64,000 nucleotides of DNA from positions 1-64,000 of the forward strand of contig JAYJMM010000068.1 of NCBI GenBank assembly GCA_037349105.1, written 5' to 3'. Within the stretch, counting starts at the first letter, position 1. Every line of letters begins with the position of its first letter. Shown one piece after another: positions 10,450 to 22,302 of the stretch. Origin of the DNA: Limnomonas spitsbergensis. Taxonomy: Eukaryota > Chlorophyta > Chlorophyceae > Chlamydomonadales. The position numbers and the translations under genes were made by a program. Below the pieces are notes generated by a model. The model was given only the letters and a program-made list of their open reading frames with translations. It did no database searches and had not been told where the DNA came from.

Positions 10450-11645
10450 GAAACTTGAAGCTTACATTGGATTGAGGGCAGCGCCAACTGTTGACAACAT
10501 TCATGCTTCATCTGCCTAGTGCATTGGGATGAACTGCAAGATGGTTTAGGCTTTTCATCTAAGCTAAGCTAGACTGGAAGATGGGACCAGCTTCATCAGC
10601 TTGAAAGACCGCTTAGCCTCAATTAACCAATCACCGCTCACTATATGGTAGCCGCGCATCATTTTATGCAAGCGCATGCAGTTCATGTCATTCCCTAACT
10701 GTTATGTGACTGTTTCAAGTCTAGTCAGCTAGAGTGGAAGATGGGAGCAGCTTAATCAGCTCGAAAGACCGCTTAGCCTCAATAAACCAATCACCGCTTG
10801 CTGGATGGTAGCCGCGCAACAATTTAAGCAAGCGCATGCAGTTCATGTCATTCCCTAATTGTTCTGTGACTGTTTCAAGTCTAGTCAGCTAGAGTGGAAG
10901 ATGGGAGCAGCTAAATCAGCTCGAAACACCGCTTAGCCTCAATAAACCAATCACCGCTCGCTGGATGGTAGCTGCGCATCAATTTAAGCAAGCGCATGCA
11001 GTTCATGTCATTCCCTAACTGTTCTGTGACTGTTTCAAGTACATTTAGGTAGACTGGAAGATGGGAGCAGCTTAATCAGCTCGAAAGACCGCTTAGCCTC
11101 AATAAACCAATCACCGCTCATTGGATGGTAGCTGCGCATCAATTTAAGCAAGCGCATGCAGTTTATGTCATTCCCTAACTGTTCTGTGACTGTTTCAAGT
11201 ATAGTCAGCTAGACTGGAAGATGGGAGCAGCTAAATCAGCTTGAAAGACCGCTTAGCCTCAATAACCAATTACCGCTCGATGGATGGTAGCCGCGCATAA
11301 ATTTAAGCAAGCGCATGCAGTTCATGTCATTTCCTAACTGTTATGTGACTGTTTCAAGTATAGTCAGGTAGACTGGAAGATAGGAGCAGCTTAGTCACCT
11401 CGAAAGACTGCTTAGCCTAATATAAATATAAACCAATCACCGCTCATTGGATGGTAGCCGCGCATATATTTGAGCAAGCGCAGGCAGTTCATGTCATTCC
11501 CTAACTGTTCTGTGACTGTGTCCAGTCTAGTCAGCTAGACTGGAAATTGGGTGCAGCTTAATCAGCTCGAAAGACCGCTTAGCCTCAATAAACCAATCAC
11601 CGCTCACTGGATGGTAGCTGCGCATATATTTGAGCATACGCATGG
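10450..11645. repeat. 160-bp satellite, about 7 copies
   Basis: Imperfect 160-bp units; the marker GGAAGATGGGAGCAGC recurs at about 160-bp steps (ends near 10580, 10740, 10900, 11060, 11220, 11380 and a diverged last copy near 11546). Each unit carries AACCAATCACCGCTC and GCAAGCGCATGCAGTT. Copies diverge by several percent plus small indels, so the array is older than the 600-bp satellite further in. It lies just 3' of the recombinase gene. Confidence 0.92.
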
Positions 11646-11735
11646 ACCCTGTCACCCCCCCTACAGGCTGCACGGCACTATAAAGCTACGCATTCATGAT
11701 CAATGGGCGCTCGTGCGTATGAAGTGACTAGGTCT
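11645..11735. repeat. Solitary degenerate copy of the 44-bp unit in the recombinase 3' flank
   Basis: GACCCTGTCACCCCCC then CTACAGGCTGCACGGCACTA at about 11645-11684 aligns to the 44-bp unit of the array 1.2 kb away, separated from it by the 160-bp satellite. This suggests the 160-bp array expanded inside, or was inserted into, an older 44-bp array. The remainder up to the recombinase stop codon is plain 3' flank. Confidence 0.6.
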
Positions 11736-14700
11736 CTAAATGTCCTCAAATTGCTCGTCATGGCTCGCCATGGCCATGAATGTCTGGAATGTCCCATGAT
11801 TATCGACGGCAGCCTGCGAGATACGTCTACGCATTGTGGGAGCACCGTAGTGATTCCACCAGGTCTTGGTGCTAGATCCCATAGCCTGCACAGTGCATGA
11901 GGTGTCACGTCAGATATCACCGCCATGCTAAACAAACTGTCATGCAAGCTTCTCATATCCACATACATCCAACTCCAAGACAAGTGCCAAGGCAAAGGAA
12001 TTATCAATATATGTTTTGTCCAAAATTCGATTTCTATCCCAGCATGACTCACCACAGCGCATCCATCCCACATCTCAGGATCCTGGCCAACCGCTGCAGT
12101 GTAGGACTGCACGAACAAGCGGCGAGCCCATGATGGTGGGAAATATGGGAAGGTGGCATTGCGCAGGATGTGAATTCGCCAGTAGTTCACAAATGTTGTG
12201 TCTTTCAAGGCCACGCCCTTTCGTGACACAAACAAAGAAGTCTCGGATGACACCGCAAGGCGCTTGTGGCCTTTCTTGATGTGAAACATGAGCAGTTCTG
12301 TGAGCGGCCCTGTGTGGCAAGCAAAATTCCAGTTAGGATATAATACGGTGACATTATGGCTCTAGGGCAGTGATAAGGGTAGGGGAATTATAATTGCCAA
12401 CCTGTTCAGCAGTTGAAGGGGTTGAAGGGGATGCATCATTGATTCACATGTTTTTCTTGTCTCAGCTACAATTCAGCTACATCAAAAAACTATGACAGCA
12501 AGATCCAAAGGCTTACCACATGCAGTTTGGTCAGCACAATAATGCAATAATCTTACCTGTCGGTAGTGTGAGCTCGGTTGGCTGAAACCCTCGCCTGTCG
12601 TTCTGTAAGCAAAGAAACGAGGGCAACTTAAGTACACAAATATTATGTTTGTTCACTGTATCATTTATGCCTGCTGCCTACTGTTCTCTTGCATATCTTA
12701 TTTTGCCCATCACAATATTATTCAGTTGTCTGCTCACTAATCCTGAGGGAGATATTCAACTGCCTGGACTGGGATGAGGCAAGGAGGGGCAAGGGCACTA
12801 ATGCTTTGGGCCCAAACAGCTGCATGGACTGGGAGGGGTAAAGGAGGGCCCACAAACACGTATTGTTATGGAGACAAACAGCTGCCTGGACTGGGATGTG
12901 GCAAGGGGGGGCAAGGGCACTAATGCTTTGGGCCCAAACAGCTGCATGGACTGGGAGGGGTAAAGGAGGGCCCACAAACACGTATTGTTATGGAGACAAA
13001 CAGCTGCCTGGACTGGGATGTGGCAAGGGGGGGCAAGGGCACTAATGCTTTGGGCCCAAACAGCTGCATGGACTGGGAGGGGTAAAGGAGGGCCCACAAA
13101 CACGTATTGTTATGGAGACAAACAGCTGCCTGGACTGGGATGTGGCAAGGGGGGGCAAGGGCACTAATGCTTTGGGCCCAAACAGCTGCATGGACTGGGA
13201 GGGGTAAAGGAGGGCCCACAAACACGTATTGTTATGGAGACAAACAGCTGCCTGGACTGGGATGTGGCAAGGGGGGGCAAGGGCACTAATGCTTTGGGCC
13301 CAAACAGCTGCATGGACTGGGAGGGGTAAAGGAGGGCCCACAAACACGTATTGTTATGGAGACAAACAGCTGCCTGGACTGGGATGTGGCAAGGGGGGGC
13401 AAGGGCACTAATGCTTTGGGCCCAAACAGCTGCATGGACTGGGAGGGGTAAAGGAGGGCCCACAAACACGTATTGTTATGGAGACAAACAGCTGCCTGGA
13501 CTGGGATGTGGCAAGGGGGGGCAAGGGCACTAATGCTTTGGGCCCAAACAGCTGCATGGACTGGGAGGGGTAAAGGAGGGCCCACAAACACGTATTGTTA
13601 TGGAGACAAACAGCTGCCTGGACTGGGATGTGGCAAGGGGGGGCAAGGGCACTAATGCTTTGGGCCCAAACAGCTGCATGGACTGGGAGGGGTAAAGGAG
13701 GGCCCACAAACACGTATTGTTATGGAGACAAACAGCTGCCTGGACTGGGATGTGGCAAGGGGGGGCAAGGGCACTAATGCTTTGGGCCCAAACAGCTGCA
13801 TGGACTGGGAGGGGTAAAGGAGGGCCCACAAACACGTATTGTTATGGAGACAAACAGCTGCCTGGACTGGGATGTGGCAAGGGGGGGCAAGGGCACTAAT
13901 GCTTTGGGCCCAAACAGCTGCATGGACTGGGAGGGGTAAAGGAGGGCCCACAAACACGTATTGTTATGGAGAAAAACAGCTGCCTGGACTGGGATGTGGC
14001 AAGGGGGGGCAAGGGCACTAATGCTTTGGGCCCAAACAGCTGCATGGACTGGGAGGGGTAAAGGAGGGCCCACAAACACGTATTGTTATGGAGACAAACA
14101 GCTGCCTGGACTGGGATGTGGCAAGGGGGGGCAAGGGCACTAATGCTTTGGGCCCAAACAGCTGCATGGACTGGGAGGGGTAAAGGAGGGCCCACAAACA
14201 CGTATTGTTATGGAGACAAACAGCTGCCTGGACTGGGATGTGGCAAGGGGGGGCAAGGGCACTAATGCTTTGGGCCCAAACAGCTGCATGGACTGGGAGG
14301 GGTAAAGGAGGGCCCACAAACACGTATTGTTATGGAGAAAAACAGCTGCCTGGACTGGGATGTGGCAAGAAGGGGCAAGGGCACTAATGCTTTGGGCCCA
14401 AACAGCTGCATGGACTGGGAGGGGTAAAGGAGGGCCCACAAACACGTATTGTTATGGAGAAAAACAGCTGCCTGGACTGGGATGTGGCAAGAAGGGGCAA
14501 GGGCACTAATGCTTTGGGCCCAAACAGCTGCATGGACTGGGAGGGGGTAAAGGAGGGCATACACACTACTAATGAGGGAGAAATTCAAATGCATGGACTG
14601 GGAATCTACTTTCACTGCAATTAACAAATGGCTGGTCTTATAAATCAGGGTTCTTACCTTGTGGTGAATGGCTCGGTATATGATTTTTCGCTTTGGTCCC

Positions 14701-17700
14701 TCCTCCAATGTTGCATCCAGCTTGACCACCTCGAAATGGTTCCCCAGGCATTTTGTGGGCTGTAAGCAGTCTGGGTCAGGACACGGTCCCTTGCCAACAA
14801 ATCTCGGGTGTTGAAGGGTCTTCAACACATGCAACCTTCGTGAGCAAGGTGGGAATCATGTTTCATGGTAGGAATCAGATTTCAGGGTGGGAATCAGGCT
14901 TTATCATCACATGTGTTGCTCACGAAGCAAGGGCAAGGTGGGAATCAGGCTTCTCAGGCAAGGGGGCTTGCGAATCAGGCTGCCCATGCTTGGGCACGGT
15001 GGGAATTAGGCTTCAGGGTGGGAATCGGGCTTCATCATCATACTTTTTGCTTCTGCAATCATACGTTCACCGCATTTATAAACCCATCAAACCCTTAGCA
15101 CTGACCATCATGCACTCACCGGCACGGAGGGATTTGTGATCCTGTGATGAGCATGGCCAAGAGGGCTGTCTGCACTGTGAACGCTGTCTCCACCTTTGTC
15201 AGATCATCCAGCTGTGAATCCCATGCAATTGCCCGCCGTGCACGCGACACTAGATGGTCGATGTGCTGGTACACCTCGGGTCCATAGGGCATCTCACTGA
15301 CCGGGGTTTTGGGCATTGAGGCTAGTAACTGCCGCTGCAGATTGGTTAACCAGGTGTCCATGGCCCCCATCTGCAGATCGCCTGTTCCCCGGTACAAGAA
15401 CTGGCAAACACGCCTGCATATGGATGCATGCTTAACCACGTGGTCCCGGCCAACTGACCGCGCCTTCAAGTAGGCTATGAAGGCTAAGAATGTCGCTTTG
15501 TCCTTGTAGACATTCAAGGACAAGGTCTCGGGGTTGACGTCTTGCACGTTGGCGATGAAGCCCAAATAACCTGATATGTGTGGGGGGGGAGGCCATCCAA
15601 AAGGTCAGTCATTCAAGAGATGAAACCCTCATAGAAGCATGGCATGGGAGCATAAAACCATGACAAAAAAACTTACGAGCATGGCCCAACAGTAAACCAT
15701 CTTACACACATGGCCTTACACTAACTCTCATACAAGCATGGCCTAAGAGTATGGGATATGGATATGATTGTTTCTCACCTCTCAGATGGTCTTCATGTTT
15801 GCCCAGTGTCGTGGTTTGGAGGGCCACGCATGGACGGTCTAGCTGGATGGCAGTGTTGTTCCACTCAACGTACTCAGCAATCTCACAAGTTAGCTTAGCA
15901 GTCTCTTGGTGTCCCTTGAGTCCGTACTTCATGGCATGTTGTTTCGAGGTTAGCTCCACTTGAGGCATGTTCACTGGCATGTCCCCAACAGAAAAACTGC
16001 ATAACATGGATGGGATGGACAAGTAACATTAGAGAGGCATGGGGGAAGTACGGGGGACAGGTCTCATGTGAGAGGCAGGGGTGGGAGGCCGGGGAGGGAG
16101 AAAGGGGGTGTTGATTGGGGGGGAGGACCTAAAGCTACATGAGCACATGATTCCTACAATCCCTTCATTTGGACCCTACGGCATGAACACATCCTAAAAT
16201 GTCATGTGGACTGACCTTCTGTTTTGGCTGTCCCCACGTTCTCGATGGGATGCTACCTTGATATCATCGGGATGATCTGATGTCTCTGGATCAGAAGTGT
16301 CTGGCTCACTGCTGTCATCACTGGACGAGGGTGTCACATTGCCCAAACTGCAGGTGAAAGAGAGCCATGGGGGGAAGGCAACTGTTTTGGCCCACAAGGC
16401 AACATGTGAGGGTGGAGCCAAGCATGTGCACCTGCATGGTATCCTTCATTCACATGTAATCAAGGGTGAATGTGGGAAGATGCGGCTCATTTGTCACATA
16501 CAAGGGACAGTGGCTGAGGGTATGCAGATTAAAATTGAGATTTATTATAAATTACACAGCTTCAATTACGTACCAAACATGACGTGGAGGTACATTTCCA
16601 GAAATAGGCATGTTGATACCGGTGTAGCCGCCGGTGTCAACATAGTTTGGCTCTCCCTCATCGGAAGAGAAGAGGTCAATATAGATGGTTGCTGGAAGTA
16701 CGTTGTCCAACCTATATGAGGGTGCAGGAAAAGGGTCCAGGGCATAAGCTTACAAGAGGTTTGTCGGGCAGGGTTCTGCAGGGCATACGCTTAAAAGAGG
16801 TTTGTGGGCCAGGGTTGTGCAGGGCATACGCTTAAAAGAGGATTGGGGGACAGGGTTCTGCATGGCATACGCTTAAAAGAGGATTGGGGGACAGGGTTCT
16901 GCAGGGCATACGCTTAAAAGAGGTTTGTGGGCCAGGGTTGTGCAGGGCATACGCTTAAAAGAGGATTGGGGGACAGGGTTCTGCATGGCATACGCTTAAA
17001 AGAGGATTGGGGGACAGGGTTGTGCAAAGCATACGCTTAAAAGAGGATTGGGGGACAGGGTTGTGCAGGGCATACGCTTAAAAGAGGTTTGTGGGCCAGG
17101 GTTCTGCAGGGCATACGCTTAAAAGAGGATTGGGGGACAGGGTTGTGCAGGGCATACGCTTAAAAGAGGTTTGTGGGCCAGGGTTCTGCAGGGCATACGC
17201 TTAAAAGAGGATTGGGGGACAGGGTTCTGCAGGGCATACGCTTAAAAGAGGTTTGTGGGCCAGGGTTCTGCAGGGCATACGCTTAAAAGAGGATTGGGGG
17301 ACAGGGTTCTGCATGGCATACGCTTAAAAGAGGATTGGGGGACAGGGTTGTGCAAAGCATACGCTTAAAAGAGGATTGGGGGACAGGGTTGTGCAGGGCA
17401 TACGCTTAAAAGAGGATTGGGGGACAGGGTTCTGCATGGCATACGCTTAAAAGAGGATTGGGGGACAGGGTTCTGCAGGGCATACGCTTAAAAGAGGTTT
17501 GTGGGCCAGGGTTGTGCAGGGCATACGCTTTAAAGAGGTTTGTGGGCCAGGGTTCTGCAGGGCATACGCTTAAAAGAGGATTGGGGGACAGGGTTCTGCA
17601 GGGCATACGCTTAAAAGAGGATTGGGGGACAGGGTTCTGCAGGGCATACGCTTAAAAGAGGTTTGTGGGCCAGGGTTGTGCAGGGCATACGCTTAAAAGA

Positions 17701-20700
17701 GGTTTGTGGGCCAGGGTTGTGCAGGGCATACGCTTAAAAGAGGTTTGTGGGGCAGGGTTCTGCAGGGCATACGCTTAAAAGAGGATTGGGGGACAGGGTT
17801 CTGCAGGGCATACGCTTAAAAGAGGATTGGGGGACAGGGTTCTGCAGGGCATACGCTTAAAAGAGGTTTGTGGGCCAGGGTTGTGCAGGGCATACGCTTA
17901 AAAGAGGTTTGTGGGCCAGGGTTGTGCAGGACATACGCTTAAAAGAGGATTGGGGGACAGGGTTCTGCAGGGCATACGCTTAAAAGAGGTTTGTGGGCCA
18001 GGGTTGTGCAGGGCATACGCTTAAAAGAGGTTTGTGGGCCAGGGTTGTGCAGGGCATACGCTTAAAAGAGGATTGGGGGACAGGGTTGTGCAGGGCATAC
18101 GCTTAAAAGAGGTTTGTGGGCCAGGGTTGTGCAGGACATACGCTTAAAAGAGGATTGGGGGACAGGGTTCTGCATGGCATACGCTTAAAAGAGGTTTGTG
18201 GGCCAGGGTTGTGCAGGGCATACGCTTAAAAGAGGTTTGTCGGGCAGGGTCCAGGGCATACGCTTAAAAGAGGTTTGTGGGCCAGGGTTGTGCAGGGCAT
18301 ACGCTTAAAAGAGGATTGGGGGACAGGGTTCTGCAGGGCATACGCTTAAAAGAGGTTTGTGGGCCAGGGTTGTGCAGGGCATACGCTTAAAAGAGGATTG
18401 GGGGACAGGGTTCTGCATGGCATACGCTTAAAAGAGGTTTGTGGGCCAGGGTTGTGCAGGGCATACGCTTAAAAGAGGATTGGGGGACAGGGTTCTGCAG
18501 GGCATACGCTTAAAAGAGGTTTGTGGGCCAGGGTTCTGCAGGGCATACGCTTAAAAGAGGTTTGTGGGCCAGGGTTGTGCAGGGCATACGCTTAAAAGAG
18601 GTTTGTGGGCCAGGGTTGTGCAGGGCATACGCTTAAAAGAGGATTGGGGGACAGGGTTCTGCAGGGCATACGCTTAAAAGAGGTTTGTGGGCCAGGGTTG
18701 TGCAGGGCATACGCTTAAAAGAGGTTTGTCGGGCAGGGTTCTGCAGGGCATACGCTTAAAAGAGGATTGGGGGACAGGGTTCTGCATGGCATACGCTTAA
18801 AAGAGGATTGGGGGACAGGGTTCTGCAGGGCATACGCTTAAAAGAGGTTTGTGGGCCAGGGTTGTGCAGGGCATACGCTTAAAAGAGGTTTGTGGGCCAG
18901 GGTTGTGCAGGACATACGCTTAAAAGAGGATTGGGGGACAGGGTTCTGCAGGGCATACGCTTAAAAGAGGTTTGTGGGCCAGGGTTCTGCAGGGCATACG
19001 CTTAAAAGAGGTTTGTGGGCCAGGGTTGTGCAGGGCATACGCTTAAAAGAGGTTTGTGGGCCAGGGTTGTGCAGGGCATACGCTTAAAAGAGGTTTGTGG
19101 GCCAGGGTTGTGCAGGGCATACGCTTAAAAGAGGATTGGGGGACAGGGTTCTGCATGGCATACGCTTAAAAGAGGTTTGTGGGCCAGGGTTGTGCAGGGC
19201 ATACGCTTAAAAGAGGATTGGGGGACAGGGTTCTGCAGGGCATACGCTTAAAAGAGGATTGGGGGACAGGGTTCTGCAGGGCATACGCTTAAAAGAGGTT
19301 TGTGGGCCAGGGTTGTGCAGGGCATACGCTTAAAAGAGGTTTGTGGGCCAGGGTTGTGCAGGGCATACGCTTAAAAGAGGTTTGTGGGCCAGGGTTGTGC
19401 AGGGCATACGCTTAAAAGAGGTTTGTGGGCCAGGGTTGTGCAGGGCATACGCTTAAAAGAGGATTGTGGGCCAGGGTTGTGCAGGGCATACGCTTAAAAG
19501 AGGTTTGTCGGGCAGGGTTCTGCAGGGCATACGCTTAAAAGAGGTTTGTGGGCCAGGGTTGTGCAGGGCATACGCTTAAAAGAGGTTTGTGGGCCAGGGT
19601 TGTGCAGGGCATACGCTTAAAAGAGGATTGGGGGACAGGGTTCTGCAGGGCATACGCTTAAAAGAGGTTTGTGGGCCAGGGTTGTGCAGGGCATACGCTT
19701 AAAAGAGGTTTGTGGGCCAGGGTTCTGCATGGCATACGCTTGAGCTTGGGCGAAATACGTTTGTACAAATATTTTGATCAACCTACCCAGCAGGATAAGG
19801 TGTATGTGATGGTTGAGGGTGTAGTCCAGGTGTGGCAACATCCTCATCCTCAAGCTCCTCATCATCATGCATGACGTGTTTGCTTGGAGTGCGTCCCAAA
19901 TTCAACCTAACGGAGGTCGGACCGGGGACATTGATCACTACATGGACTCAGGCAAAAACAATCATGCTGCTTGGGCAAGTACAGAAATCCAGCCTAGTCA
20001 TGATTATCACTTACCCATTGTCAATACTATCACTGTTCTCCTCATCATTGCTCTCCTTGGCAGGCATCGGAGGAGGGATGTTGGAAAGCTCAAACTCAAA
20101 GCTGGGTGGATGAGCGTTGGCGGGCCGCATGCGCTTCCTCGCGCCCGTTGCTTGCAATTTTCTGAATAAAAGATTCAAGGTCAGATGGGAGGTGGAAGTA
20201 TGTTGTCCTTACCTAATCTAATTAGGGGTGCACGGACCGGCATTCATCATGTGACAGGAAGCGAAAAAATTCAAGCTCTAACTGGGCTAAAACATTTTGG
20301 TTGAGCAACTACACAATCCAGTCTAGTACTGCTTATCACTTACCCATTGTCTTCCTCATCACTGATCTCCTCATCACTGCTCTCCTTGACAGGCATTGGA
20401 GGGAATGTGTTTGGCAGCTTTAACTCATCGCTGGGTGGCCGCATGGTGGTCGGCCGCATGCGCTTGCTCGAGCCCGCTGCTGCTTGCATTTGGCTGAATG
20501 GAGCATACAAGGTATGGTGGTCAGGGCACGCATGATAGGTACATGAGGAAGCTACAGAATAAACAGGTTTAGAATACAGGCTAGTCTGAACTGGCTAGTC
20601 TCACCTGATGATCATGGACCCGTATGAAGGCGGAGGTGCCAATTCGCCTAGGGCTTCACACAGGACTTCTTTATCGTCAGATGTCAGCTTGGACGACTGC

Positions 20701-21005
20701 CGAATCGTGGCTTGAATGCCCTGTACAGAAATCATGATAGCAGCGCCGTGTCTATTGCGGATGGCTCTGATTCGAACGAGCTTCTTCAGGTTCGCAACAT
20801 CCGTGCAGCGTAGTACATGACTCGGACGGATCGACCGAATCGAGCGTCTCAAATCCTTAATCGAGAACCCGTGAGGGGCTAAAATGTTCCGATAAGCTTG
20901 ATTCGCAACGAGGAAAAGACCCGGGCGGTCTGTAAACCGGGAGACGGCAATTGTATTTGCCACAATCGGCGATGGAAGGCACAACGGGGTGGTATGTGTC
21001 TGCAT
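11736..21005 (-). CDS. Tyrosine-recombinase-like protein, 12 exons, 795 aa
   Basis: Spliced model, 5' to 3': 21005-20605, 20493-20344, 20161-20015, 19906-19787, 16711-16574, 16347-16216, 15996-15779, 15570-15120, 14835-14658, 12602-12557, 12309-12053, 11885-11736. All introns are GT-AG and every phase closes, giving 795 aa from ATG 21005 to TAG. Residues 1-230 are unknown, with two duplicated exons; 270-360 is an acidic Ser/Asp-rich linker. About 390-780 reads like a tyrosine-recombinase core: an alpha-helical core-binding part, then Arg586 (PPCR), Lys645 (IHHK), Arg723 (SWAR) and Tyr759 (NHYG). The usual His residues of HxxR and of the later GH motif are Ser720 and Ser750. Cys604, Cys609 and Cys615 may bind a metal. 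Such enzymes cut and rejoin DNA through a 3'-phosphotyrosine. It may be mobile-element encoded or domesticated. Introns 4 and 9 hold minisatellites. Confidence 0.8.
12738..14560. repeat. 122-bp tandem array inside recombinase intron 9, about 15 copies
   Basis: Near-identical 122-bp units fill the 2055-bp intron 12603-14657. Each unit is itself two related ~61-bp halves, both starting ACAGCTGC, with C/A then TGGACTGGGA, so the array is a dimeric higher-order repeat. The first copy differs (GATGAGGCAAGGAGGGG), and the copies from about 13970 on carry ACAAAC to AAAAAC and GGGGGGG to GAAGGGG changes. Open frames on both strands are by-products of the repeat. Confidence 0.97.
14840..15045. repeat. 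Short GTGGGAATCAGGCTTC repeats in recombinase intron 8
   Basis: The 284-bp intron 14836-15119 contains at least six diverged copies of GGTGGGAATCAGGCTTC-like sequence, about 16-35 bp apart, mixed with GCAAGG motifs. It is a small third repeat-bearing intron in the same gene. Confidence 0.7.
16730..19740. repeat. 41-bp minisatellite inside recombinase intron 4, about 73 copies
   Basis: 41-bp units with the constant half CAGGGCATACGCTTAAAAGAGG and a variable half of two main types: type A GATTGGGGGACAGGGTTCTG and type B GTTTGTGGGCCAGGGTTGTG. The types are interspersed irregularly, with rarer hybrids such as GTTTGTCGGGCAGGGTTCTG. The array occupies nearly all of the 3075-bp intron 16712-19786. 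The last copy ends in CATACGCTTGAGC at about 19745. Confidence 0.97.
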
Positions 21006-22302
21006 ATTGATACGTTGACAGTGAAACAAAGCTACTAGAAAGGGTTATTTATGGCAAGGAAGGCGGGCTGTGGTGGTGAAATGTGTGTATTGTGAGTATG
21101 GTCGGCACATTAACGACGGTCTTTGATGGGTGGGCAGCGAAGTTACAAGGACGCCATGCACCTTCCCTGCTCCCATGCTGCTGCCAACATGCAACATACA
21201 TTCGAGTCTTCACCCCTCCTCTTCTTCTAAGTTGAAAGCCTCTAGCTCTAAGGCAGCTCTAAGGCAGTTGCACTGCATGGGCATCATGTAATACACCAAC
21301 ACATGCGGCCAAGCCTTTTTGAGCAGGGCCCATAGGTTTAGTGTCATTGAATTGGGGGGTCACATGACGGTAGCCCTACAGGTGCTCATGCTTCAGGTTC
21401 CAGCTAAGCCCAGCAATCCTGCAGCATGACGGGAGCCCTAGAGGTGCTCATGCTTCAGGTTCCAGCTAAGCCCAGCAGTCCTGCAGCATGACGGGAGCCC
21501 TACAGTTTGTTTTTGCCGGCTGCTCAACGCTCCCCCTTGCGCATTCATGCGGATTTGCAGGTGCACACTATTATCTCTTCATGTCTGAAGGGCTTAGGCT
21601 CCACAACCACACGGTTTGGTTGTTCTCTTCCTGTGTCTTCTGAAATGCTTCCCAAATCAAGCACCAATTTGAAACCAAGATGCAGCTGGATTACAAGGCC
21701 GTGATGTACCTGCATGATACATGAGCCGGAATGTTCGTACCTGGTGCCCCCTCCCCATGTCCGCTCTCATGCATGAATTCTCCCTTGCTCCTTCCCATGC
21801 ACACCGCCACTTCAACATCTGCCTAGCCTCCAGCCATATGTTTGCCTAACCTTCAAAACATAACTGGCACCTTCAGCCTGTCACTGGTAGGTGTTGCCAC
21901 CCTCTCACCTTGCCCTTCCACGTGAACGTCACACCATCCCCGCTCTGATCCGGCTCCAACCTGAATTATCGTCTCCACGTCCTCCTACTTATATTGTTTT
22001 GATACTTTTTTAATATGTAAAGCTTAGCGCAAGCTACACACGCATGCACCATTTCTCTTTTTGGTCTCGGGTATGACCAAGCAGAGGAATCGTCGCTGTC
22101 CCTGTATGCCTCGCCACAGAAGGCTCATAAACGGTTCGTTTAAGAGGAGATGGAGTGGCCAAACAGAGCTGAGACGTTCTCTAAAGTTAATGTTTACCGG
22201 TTAACGCTGTTAATTTTAGTGTCCACACTTTTCTGTTAGCGGAATGACGGGCCTATTGAGGCTTACCTGCCTTTAAACCGGGTCATACATCCTTTTAGAT
22301 AA
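21006..22302. other. Intergenic region between the recombinase and oxygenase genes
   Basis: About 1.3 kb lies between the two divergent start codons (21005 minus and 22303 plus), so it should hold both promoters. I see no gene. It contains 2.3 copies of a 62-bp tandem repeat at about 21361-21505 (marker CATGACGGGAGCCCTA) and, at about 21317-21352, a GAGCAGGGCCCATAGG...GTCATTGA module. That module resembles the 153-bp repeats at 25.2-25.9 kb. Confidence 0.6.
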
